A stretch of 12,140 nt of DNA, taken from the NCBI GenBank assembly GCA_039923155.1, contig JBDTDI010000066.1:1-12140 (forward strand). Reading direction: 5' to 3'. The position numbers and the translations under genes were made by a program. Positions within the stretch are counted from its first letter, which is position 1, and each line of letters opens with the position of its first letter. The notes beneath the pieces were generated by a model that worked only from the letters and a program-made list of their open reading frames with translations, had not been told where the DNA came from and ran no database searches. Below are positions 1-5,352 of this stretch, one piece after another. This DNA is from Rhodococcus_D sp039923155. Its GTDB lineage: Bacteria > Actinomycetota > Actinomycetes > Mycobacteriales > Mycobacteriaceae.

Positions 1-43
1 CCACCACCCGACGCTCCAAGGGACACAGAGAGGCGGAGCCGAC

Positions 44-607
44 GTGGCATCCACCAGCGACTTCAAGAACGGGCTCGTCCTCAAGATCGACGGACAGCTG
101 TGGACCATCACCGACTTCCAGCACGTCAAGCCGGGCAAGGGGCCCGCGTTCGTCCGCTCGACGCTGAAGAACGTGCTCTCGGGCAAGGTCGTCGACAAGA
201 CCTTCAACGCCGGCGTCAAGGTCGAGACCGCGACCGTGGACCGCCGCAACATGACCTACCTGTACCGCGACGGCGACGACTTCGTCTTCATGGACGGCGA
301 GACCTACGAGCAGCACTACATCGGCGCCGCCACCGTGGGTGACGGGGCCAACTTCATGCTGGAGAACTCCGAGGCGCAGGTGGCCTTCAACGAGGGCCTC
401 CCGCTGTACGTCGAGCTCCCGGTCGCGGTGGACCTGCTGGTCAAGCACACCGACCCGGGGCTGCAGGGGGACCGCTCGACCGGCGGCACCAAGCCCGCCA
501 CCATGGAGACGGGCGCGGAGATCGCCGTCCCGCTGTTCATCAACACCGGCGACAAGCTGCGCGTGGACACCCGCGACAGCCGCTACCTCGGCCGCGTCAA
601 CTCCTGA
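44..607 (+). CDS. efp: Elongation factor P
   Basis: EF-P binds between the ribosomal P and E sites and relieves stalling at polyproline stretches. The 187-residue product has the normal family length with three beta-barrel domains: an N-terminal KOW-like domain (about 1-65), a central OB domain (about 66-128) and a C-terminal OB domain (about 129-187). The loop that reaches the peptidyl-transferase centre reads KPGKGPAF, with the potentially modified lysine at residue 32. The C-terminal family signature around GDRSTGGTKPATMETGA is intact. The GTG start is chosen because it gives the standard MASTSDFKNG N-terminus and follows an AGGCGGAG Shine-Dalgarno at about 31-38. The gene ends one base before nusB, so the two are probably co-transcribed. 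No EF-P-modifying enzyme is visible in the window, so the modification state of Lys32 is unknown. Confidence 0.97.
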   Translation: MASTSDFKNGLVLKIDGQLWTITDFQHVKPGKGPAFVRSTLKNVLSGKVVDKTFNAGVKVETATVDRRNMTYLYRDGDDFVFMDGETYEQHYIGAATVGDGANFMLENSEAQVAFNEGLPLYVELPVAVDLLVKHTDPGLQGDRSTGGTKPATMETGAEIAVPLFINTGDKLRVDTRDSRYLGRVNS

Positions 608-608
608 C

Positions 609-1223
609 GTGCCCGCCTTCCCGAGCTTTCCCCCCGGCAACCTGCCCGACGACGTCGAGCTGGTCGGCCCGGTCAGCGAGCCCACCGAGGGGGGTCACCG
701 CCCCGGGGGCGCCCGCCGAAAGGCCCGACGCCGTGCCGTGGACGTCCTGTTCGAGGCCGAGGCCCGCGACGCGGACCCCCTGGCCGTGGTGAGCGAGCGG
801 AACACGGTCGCGCAGGCGGACGCCTCTGCTCCCCCGGTGAACCCGTACACCATCACCATGGTCACCGGGGTGGCGGAGAACCTGGACCGGATCGACGACG
901 TGATCACCTCGCACCTGCGGCAGTGGCGCCTGGACCGCCTGCCGGCGGTGGACCGGGCCGTGCTGCGGGTGGCGGTGTGGGAGCTGCTGCACAACCCGGA
1001 CGTGCCCCCGGCGGTCGCCGTGGACGAGGCGGTGGAGCTGACCAAGCAGCTGTCCAACGACGACTCGCCGGCCTACGTCAACGGTGTGCTCGGTCAGGTG
1101 GCGCTGGTGGCCCCGCAGGTCCGCGCGGCCGCGGCCGCCGTGGTTGCTCCTCGGCCACCGGCGGAGCCGGTCAGTCCTCCACCGCCGGACGGGCCTCCGG
1201 AGGAAGCACCCCCCAGCCGATGA
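609..1223 (+). CDS. nusB: Transcription antitermination factor NusB
   Basis: NusB is an all-helical RNA-binding protein that pairs with NusE (ribosomal protein S10) on boxA RNA during rRNA antitermination. The core spans about residues 35-170 of 204: it starts at ARRKARRRAVDVLFEAE, continues through DRAVLRVAVWELL (about 115-127) and DEAVELTKQLSNDDSPAYVNGVLG (about 139-162), all typical NusB blocks. The GTG at 609 is the only reasonable start before the core. It lies one base after the efp stop and has no convincing Shine-Dalgarno, so translation is probably coupled to efp. This start adds about 34 residues ahead of the core. The last 25 or so residues are proline-rich (PRPPAEPVSPPPPDGPPEE) and extend past the usual end of the fold. 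That tail is encoded where nusB runs 53 bases into the 3' end of convergent bldD. The product call is secure; the exact start is less so. Confidence 0.93.
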   Translation: MPAFPSFPPGNLPDDVELVGPVSEPTEGGHRPGGARRKARRRAVDVLFEAEARDADPLAVVSERNTVAQADASAPPVNPYTITMVTGVAENLDRIDDVITSHLRQWRLDRLPAVDRAVLRVAVWELLHNPDVPPAVAVDEAVELTKQLSNDDSPAYVNGVLGQVALVAPQVRAAAAAVVAPRPPAEPVSPPPPDGPPEEAPPSR

Positions 1224-1659
1224 GCTGGTCGGTGAGCTCACCGGGAGTGACGTCGTAGATGATGGCCAGCGAGCGCAGGTCCTCGGTCCGGATGGAGAGC
1301 ACCCGGCCGTTGTAGTCCCCGCGCTGGCTCTGAATGGTGGCGGCGTAGCGCGCCAGCGGGCCGACCTGGTCCGCGGGCAGCTCCTGCAGCCGCTCCAGGT
1401 TGATGACGATCTTGGTGGCGGGCTCGGCGCCGGAGGGCACCCGTCCCTCTGGGAGCAGCTCGCTGACCGGGATGCCGTAGAAGTCGGCCAGCTCGGCCAG
1501 CTTCTGCACGGTCACCGCACGGTCGCCACGCTCGTAGGAGCCGACGACGACCGCCTTCCAGCGGCCCTCCGACTTCTGCTCCACACCGTGCAGCGACAGG
1601 CCCTGCTGCTGACGGATTCCCCGCAGCTTGACGCCCAGTGCTTTTGCGTAGTCACTCAT
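1171..1659 (-). CDS. bldD: Developmental master regulator BldD
   Basis: BldD is a DNA-binding repressor that holds vegetative growth in sporulating actinobacteria. In Streptomyces a tetramer of c-di-GMP cross-links two C-terminal domains to make the active dimer. The 162-residue product has an N-terminal helix-turn-helix domain of the XRE/Cro type (about 5-70; LRGIRQQQGLSLHGVEQ and the conserved AVVVGSYERGDRAVTVQKLAELADFY). A linker follows, then the C-terminal ligand domain (about 82-155). The c-di-GMP signature RxD-X8-RxxD is present as RGD at 113-115 and RTED at 124-127. The ATG start is supported by a strong GGGAGGAG Shine-Dalgarno on the minus strand around 1667-1674. The gene sits alone on the minus strand, diverging from the pyr operon and converging on nusB. 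A promoter with a BldD-like box upstream suggests autoregulation. The low number of ambiguities makes this call firm. Confidence 0.96.
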   Translation of the reverse strand: MSDYAKALGVKLRGIRQQQGLSLHGVEQKSEGRWKAVVVGSYERGDRAVTVQKLAELADFYGIPVSELLPEGRVPSGAEPATKIVINLERLQELPADQVGPLARYAATIQSQRGDYNGRVLSIRTEDLRSLAIIYDVTPGELTDQLIGWGVLPPEARPAVED

Positions 1660-1694
1660 CGTGCTCTCCTCCCGGCTGCTTGCCTGAACCGTCG

Positions 1695-1710
1695 CACCGT
1701 TGAGACGGTG
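1695..1710. repeat. Perfect hairpin in the bldD leader
   Basis: CACCGT-TGAG-ACGGTG is a perfect 6-bp inverted repeat with a 4-base loop. It lies 36 bases upstream of the bldD ATG and would fall inside the predicted bldD leader RNA. It has no U tract, so it is unlikely to be a terminator. It could be an RNA structure or a protein-binding site. Confidence 0.45.
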
Positions 1711-1721
1711 AGGCCGCCACG

Positions 1722-1743
1722 GTCACCCGAACTACCGGGTTAC
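1722..1743. repeat. Inverted repeat resembling two split BldD half-sites
   Basis: GTCACCC (1722-1728) and GGGTTAC (1737-1743) form an inverted repeat, six of seven bases matching, around an 8-base spacer. Each arm contains a full BldD half-site pattern (TnACnC, and GnGTnA on the other side), but the known consensus has the halves nearly touching. The element overlaps the predicted bldD transcription start. It may be a second operator or a site for another dimeric regulator. Confidence 0.4.
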
Positions 1744-1770
1744 TCTCCGGTGGTGACGCTGTGCAGTCAA
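1742..1770 (-). promoter_or_regulatory. Putative bldD promoter with BldD-box-like operator in the spacer
   Basis: Read on the minus strand, TTGACT (plus 1765-1770) forms a good -35 hexamer. Seventeen bases later GAGAGT (plus 1742-1747) is a weak -10. Transcription would begin near 1735, giving a leader of about 75 bases before the bldD ATG. On the plus strand, TGACGCTGTGCAG at 1754-1766 matches the left half and centre of the Streptomyces BldD consensus TnACnC(A/T)GnGTnA. The right half is degenerate (GTGCAG). This box lies in the spacer and touches the -35, a position suited to repression. Promoter and operator are both inferred by eye. Confidence 0.45.
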
Positions 1771-1820
1771 GTGTGCACGACGGAACCGCGAGCCGCCGCT
1801 CATCAGGTCCAACGGCGGTC

Positions 1821-1848
1821 GGGACACCGGTCGCCGCGCTGGTAGCGT
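1821..1848 (+). promoter_or_regulatory. Candidate pyr operon promoter
   Basis: TAGCGT at 1843-1848 fits the actinobacterial -10 pattern TAnnnT. GGGACA at 1821-1826, 16 bases upstream, is a partial -35 sharing the GACA end. The start would be near 1855, just upstream of the PyrR-binding stem-loop beginning at 1866, which is consistent with a short regulated leader. High-GC promoters are hard to call by eye, so confidence is low. Confidence 0.35.
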
Positions 1849-1865
1849 CGTGCGCGGTTCACCCA

Positions 1866-1902
1866 TCCTTTAACGACCCGTCCGGTGAGGCGGGGAAGGA
1901 GG
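1866..1902 (+). promoter_or_regulatory. PyrR-binding stem-loop that sequesters the pyrR Shine-Dalgarno
   Basis: The segment GTCCGGTGAGGC (1880-1891) fits the core of the PyrR-binding-loop consensus ARUCCNGNGAGGYU. The flanking A and U of the consensus are C and G here, which could still pair. Below the loop, CCC (1877-1879) can pair with GGG (1892-1894). UCCUU (1866-1870) is an exact complement of AAGGA (1896-1900), which is the core of the pyrR Shine-Dalgarno AAGGAGG (1896-1902). PyrR binding would therefore stabilise a fold that hides the ribosome-binding site. No terminator hairpin with a U run follows. This points to translational repression, as described for the Mycobacterium smegmatis pyr operon, rather than the Bacillus attenuation mechanism. 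Confidence 0.75.
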
Positions 1903-1908
1903 TCTCGG

Positions 1909-2523
1909 ATGCCTACGGCACCCGAGGCGGTGGGGCCCAGCGGATCGGGGACCGACCCCGGGACGGGCAGCACGGAGCGCGAGCTGTTCGGACCGGCCGA
2001 CGTCACCCGCACCGTGGCCCGCATCGCCCACGAGCTCATCGAGAAGACCGCGATCGACGCCCCCGGCGCACCCCGCGTGCTGCTGCTGGGCATCCCGACC
2101 CGCGGCGCCCCCCTGGCCGCCCGGTTGGCCGACGCCGTCGCCGAGTTCTCCGGCGTTCGCCCGGGCCTGGGCACCCTGGACACCACCCTCTACCGCGACG
2201 ACCTGCGACGTAAGGCCCCCCGCGCGCTGGAGCGCACCGAGCTGCCCGACGGCGGGGTGGACGACGCGGTGGTTGTGCTGGTCGACGACGTGCTGTTCTC
2301 CGGTCGCACCGTGGTCGCCGCCCTGGACGCGCTGCGTGAGCACGGACGGCCCGCCGCGGTGCAGCTGGCCGTCCTCGTCGACCGCGGCCACCGCGAGCTC
2401 CCGGTCCGGGCGGACTACGTGGGCAAGAACGTGCCCACCGCGCGCACCGAGGACGTCAGCGTGCTGCTGTCCGAGGTCGACGGGCGCGACGCGGTGCTGC
2501 TGCGGCCGGCGGTGCGGGAGTGA
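1909..2523 (+). CDS. pyrR: Bifunctional pyr operon regulator / uracil phosphoribosyltransferase PyrR
   Basis: PyrR binds pyr mRNA when UMP is high, and in many species it also converts uracil plus PRPP to UMP. The 204-residue product has a type I phosphoribosyltransferase fold. The PRPP loop VVLVDDVLFSGRT is at about 122-134, GIPTRGAPLA is at 61-70, DTTLYRDDL is at 91-99, and the C-terminal RADYVGKNVPT block is at 167-177. The ATG at 1909 is chosen over an in-frame upstream codon at 1885 because AAGGAGG lies six bases before it. The first 24 residues or so are a Gly/Thr/Pro-rich extension ahead of the fold. It is the first gene of the pyr operon and its own leader carries the PyrR target, so it should be autoregulated. 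Its stop overlaps the pyrB start by four bases (GTGA). Confidence 0.96.
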   Translation: MPTAPEAVGPSGSGTDPGTGSTERELFGPADVTRTVARIAHELIEKTAIDAPGAPRVLLLGIPTRGAPLAARLADAVAEFSGVRPGLGTLDTTLYRDDLRRKAPRALERTELPDGGVDDAVVVLVDDVLFSGRTVVAALDALREHGRPAAVQLAVLVDRGHRELPVRADYVGKNVPTARTEDVSVLLSEVDGRDAVLLRPAVRE

Positions 2524-3461
2524 AGCACCTGCTGGGCGTGGACGACCTCGACGCCGACGCCGCGACCGCCATCCTCGACGACGCGCAGCGCCTGGAGCAG
2601 GCCCTGCTCGGACGTGAGGTGCGCAAGCTGCCGACCCTGCGTGGTCGCACCGTGATGACCGTGTTCTTCGAGGACTCCACCCGCACCCGGGTCAGCTTCG
2701 AGGTGGCCGGCAAGTGGATGAGCGCCGACGTCATCAACGTCGGTGCCAAGGGGTCCTCGGCCAGCAAGGGGGAGTCCCTGCGCGACACCGTGCTGACCCT
2801 GCAGGCCGCCGGCGCCGACTGCCTCGTGGTGCGCCACCCCGCCTCCGGGGCACCCCACCGAATCGCCGCCTGGGGCGGGCCGGACGGGCCCAGCGTCGTC
2901 AACGCGGGTGACGGCACCCACGAGCACCCCCCCCAGGCCCTGCTCGACGCGCTGACCCTGCGCCAGCGCCTCGGCGGGCTCGCCGGGCGCCGGGTGGTGA
3001 TCGTCGGAGACGTGCTGCACAGCCGGGTCGCCCGCTCCAACGCGCACCTGCTGGCCACTCTCGGTGCCGAGGTGGTGCTGGTGGCGCCCCCGACCCTGCT
3101 GCCGAACGGTGTGCAGACCTGGCCGGTGCACGTCAGCCACCACCTGGACGCCGAGCTGGCCGGGGCCGACGCGGTGATGATGCTGCGGGTGCAGGCCGAG
3201 AGGATGCAGGGCGGCTTCTTCCCGAGCGCGCGGGAGTACTCCATCGCCTACGGGCTCAACGCCCGCCGCCAGGGCCTGCTCGGCCCGGGCGTGAAGGGCC
3301 AGGGTGTGCCGGTGCTGCACCCGGGCCCGATGGTGCGAGGCATGGAGATCTCCTCCGCGGTGGCGGACTCGGCCACGTCCGCGGTGCTCGCCCAGGTCCG
3401 CAACGGCGTCCACGTGCGGATGGCCGTGCTCTACCAGCTTCTCGCCGGAGGTGTGTCGTGA
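2520..3461 (+). CDS. pyrB: Aspartate carbamoyltransferase catalytic subunit
   Basis: This enzyme condenses carbamoyl phosphate with aspartate to N-carbamoyl-aspartate, the first committed step of pyrimidine synthesis. The 313-residue length is normal for a catalytic chain. The carbamoyl-phosphate motif STRTR is at 53-57, the loop ASKGES with its catalytic lysine is at 81-86, HPPQ is at 136-139, the aspartate-domain block GDVLHSRVARSN is at about 163-174, and VLHPGPMVRGMEI lies near the C-terminus. No regulatory chain (pyrI) follows, in keeping with a class that does not need one. The GTG start overlaps the pyrR stop by four bases, so translation is likely coupled. The gene in turn overlaps pyrC by four bases. 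The in-operon position means it should be controlled by the PyrR leader. Confidence 0.97.
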   Translation: MKHLLGVDDLDADAATAILDDAQRLEQALLGREVRKLPTLRGRTVMTVFFEDSTRTRVSFEVAGKWMSADVINVGAKGSSASKGESLRDTVLTLQAAGADCLVVRHPASGAPHRIAAWGGPDGPSVVNAGDGTHEHPPQALLDALTLRQRLGGLAGRRVVIVGDVLHSRVARSNAHLLATLGAEVVLVAPPTLLPNGVQTWPVHVSHHLDAELAGADAVMMLRVQAERMQGGFFPSAREYSIAYGLNARRQGLLGPGVKGQGVPVLHPGPMVRGMEISSAVADSATSAVLAQVRNGVHVRMAVLYQLLAGGVS

Positions 3462-4786
3462 GCCCGTCACCAGCCCTGTTGATCACCGGGGCCCTGCTCT
3501 ACGGGGAGGGCGCACCCACCGACGTGCTGCTGCGCGACGGTGAGGTGGTCGCGATCGGCCCGGAGATCGGTGCTGGCACCGGCGGTGACCTCGACCCGAC
3601 GGACGCCGAGCGCCTGGACGCCACCGGCCTGGTGCTGCTGCCCGGCTTCGTCGACCTGCACACCCACCTGCGCGAGCCCGGTCGCGAGGACATCGAGACC
3701 ATCGAGACCGGCTCGGCCGCGGCGGCGCTCGGCGGCTTCACCGCGGTGTTCGCGATGGCCAACACCGACCCGGTCGCCGACTCCGCGGTGGTCGTGGAGC
3801 ACGTCCACCGGCGTGGGCGCGAGGTCGGCCTGGTCGACGTGCACCCGGTGGGTGCGGTCACCGTCGGCCTCGGGGGCACCCAGCTGGCGGAGCTGGGCGC
3901 GATGGCCACCTCGGCCGCCGCGGTGCGGCTGTTCTCCGACGACGGGCGCTGCGTGGCCGACCCGCTGCTCATGCGACGGGCCCTGGAGTACGCCACCGCG
4001 CTGGACGTGGTGATCGCCCAGCACGCCGAGGAGCCCCGCCTCACCGCCGGCGCGCAGGCCCACGAGGGCCCCACCGCGGCCCGCCTGGGCCTCGCCGGCT
4101 GGCCGCGCGCCGCCGAGGAGGCGGTGATCGCACGGGACTGCCTGCTGGCCCGCGACGCGCACGCGCGGCTGCACGTCTGCCACGTCTCCACCGCCGGCAG
4201 CGCCACCGTCATCGAGCGGGCCAAGGCCGACGGCGTGCGGGTCACCGCCGAGGTCACCCCGCACCACCTGCTGCTCGACGACTCCCGGCTGCACGGCTAC
4301 GACCCGGTGAACAAGGTGAACCCCCCGCTGCGCGAGAGCTCGGACACCGCCGCGCTGCGCCGGGCGCTGGCCGACGGGGTGATCGACTGCGTGGCCACCG
4401 ACCACGCCCCGCACGCCCCGCAGGACAAGGACACCGACTTCGCGACGGCGCGACCCGGGATGCTCGGGCTGCAGACCGCGCTGTCGGTGGTGGTCCAGAC
4501 CATGGTGCGCCCGGGCCTGCTGGACTGGCGGGGGGTGGCGCGGGTGCTGAGCGAGGCGCCCGCCGCCATCGCCGGGCTGCCCGACCAGGGTCGCCCGATT
4601 GACGTGGGCGAGCCCGCCAACCTGGTCCTCGTCGACCCCGACGCCACCTGGACGGTGCGCGGCGCGGCGCTGGCCAGCATCGCCACCAACACCCCCTACG
4701 AGGGCATGACCCTGCCGGGGCGCGTGGTGGCCACGGTGCTGCGCGGGCGGGTCACCGCCCGGGACGGGCAGGTGCACCCGTGCTGA
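3458..4786 (+). CDS. pyrC: Dihydroorotase, type I
   Basis: Dihydroorotase cyclises N-carbamoyl-aspartate to dihydroorotate. The 442-residue amidohydrolase has its metal-binding HTH within DLHTHLREPG (residues 66-75), then FSDDG (159-163), AQH (187-189), CHVST (241-245) and the catalytic-aspartate block ATDHAPH (313-319), followed by PGMLG (333-337). The length and the FSDDG segment, in which an aspartate rather than a carboxylated lysine is thought to bridge the metals, fit the type I bacterial family. The GTG start overlaps the pyrB stop by four bases. The gene ends seven bases into the next reading frame. All metal ligands I can identify are present, so it should be active. ATCase and DHOase often form complexes in this family; that cannot be judged here. 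Confidence 0.96.
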   Translation: MSPSPALLITGALLYGEGAPTDVLLRDGEVVAIGPEIGAGTGGDLDPTDAERLDATGLVLLPGFVDLHTHLREPGREDIETIETGSAAAALGGFTAVFAMANTDPVADSAVVVEHVHRRGREVGLVDVHPVGAVTVGLGGTQLAELGAMATSAAAVRLFSDDGRCVADPLLMRRALEYATALDVVIAQHAEEPRLTAGAQAHEGPTAARLGLAGWPRAAEEAVIARDCLLARDAHARLHVCHVSTAGSATVIERAKADGVRVTAEVTPHHLLLDDSRLHGYDPVNKVNPPLRESSDTAALRRALADGVIDCVATDHAPHAPQDKDTDFATARPGMLGLQTALSVVVQTMVRPGLLDWRGVARVLSEAPAAIAGLPDQGRPIDVGEPANLVLVDPDATWTVRGAALASIATNTPYEGMTLPGRVVATVLRGRVTARDGQVHPC

Positions 4787-5352
4787 GGCTGGTCCTGAGC
4801 CTGGCCGCCCTGGTGGTGTTCGTGCTGCTCGTGGTGGGCGCGTGGCGCGGTTGGCAGCACCGGGCGCAGCGCCAGGCGGTGGTCACCGGAGCGTTCCCGC
4901 CCGCGCCCGGTGACCCCGGAGCTGCGCAGCTGGGACCCACGACCGGGCTCTACGTCGGCAGCACCATCGCCGGTGACTGGCAGGACCGGGTCACCGTCGG
5001 CGACATCGGGTTCCGGGCCACCGGCGCGCTGACCCTGCACGCCGACGGGGTGCTCCTGGCCCGCGACGGCGCGAGCAGCATCTGGATCCCCCGCCCGGCC
5101 CTGGTCGGGCTGCGCACCGACGCGAAGCTCGCCGGGAAGGTGACGGCCAGGGGCGGCTTGCTCGTCTTCCGGTGGCGGGTGGGGGACGTTGTCGTCGACA
5201 CCGGGTTCCGGGGCGACGGCCGAGAGCACTACCCGTCGTGGCTGGCGGCCCTGCCCGGCCCCAACACCGAGGGCACCAACACCGAGGGCCCGAACACCGA
5301 GGGCCCGAACACCAAGAACCCCGCCGACGAGACGAAGGAGCCCGACGCGTGA
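4780..5352 (+). CDS. Membrane-anchored PH-like protein of the actinobacterial pyr operon, unknown function
   Basis: The 190-residue product has one N-terminal hydrophobic segment (about residues 3-21, rich in Leu and Val) with no obvious cleavage site. It is followed by basic residues (WRGWQHRAQRQ), which suggests a membrane anchor with a cytoplasmic body. Residues about 52-155 look like a small beta-rich domain (GLYVGSTIAGDW, VGDIGFRATGALTLHADGVLL, SIWIPRPALVGLRT), resembling bacterial PH-like domains. The tail (about 160-190) is polar, with four 5-residue repeats of the type PNTEG. An equivalent small membrane or export protein sits between pyrC and carA in Mycobacterium (the Rv1382 position) and in Streptomyces, so the location is conserved. 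The GTG start overlaps the pyrC stop by seven bases and the stop overlaps carA by four. No enzymatic motif is visible and its role is unknown. Membrane tethering or regulation of the pathway would be a guess. Confidence 0.82.
   Translation: MLRLVLSLAALVVFVLLVVGAWRGWQHRAQRQAVVTGAFPPAPGDPGAAQLGPTTGLYVGSTIAGDWQDRVTVGDIGFRATGALTLHADGVLLARDGASSIWIPRPALVGLRTDAKLAGKVTARGGLLVFRWRVGDVVVDTGFRGDGREHYPSWLAALPGPNTEGTNTEGPNTEGPNTKNPADETKEPDA
5260..5319 (+). repeat. Four tandem 15-bp repeats encoding PNTEG-type units
   Basis: Four consecutive 15-base units, each (CCC/ACC/CCG)AACACCGAGGGC or a variant, occupy 5260-5274, 5275-5289, 5290-5304 and 5305-5319. They encode PNTEG, TNTEG, PNTEG and PNTKN. The near-identity at DNA level, including third positions, indicates recent slippage expansion. 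Because the unit is a multiple of three, gain or loss keeps the frame and the overlap with carA. Confidence 0.9.

Noticed and set aside
1..43. Possible end of an upstream gene
   Set aside because: No stop codon or recognisable C-terminus is seen in these 43 bases, which read as the efp leader with its Shine-Dalgarno.
339..608. Upstream extension of the nusB frame into efp
   Set aside because: The translation there is Arg/Ser/Thr/Pro-rich and out of frame with efp. The GTG at 609 next to the efp stop is the credible start.
1849..1908. Bacillus-style transcription attenuator before pyrR
   Set aside because: There is no terminator hairpin with a U run and no antiterminator alternative of the usual layout. 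The fold hides the Shine-Dalgarno instead.
5172..5348. Upstream extension of the carA frame
   Set aside because: It reads the repeat tail of the previous gene in another frame and is not similar to CarA; the GTG at 5349 gives the family N-terminus.
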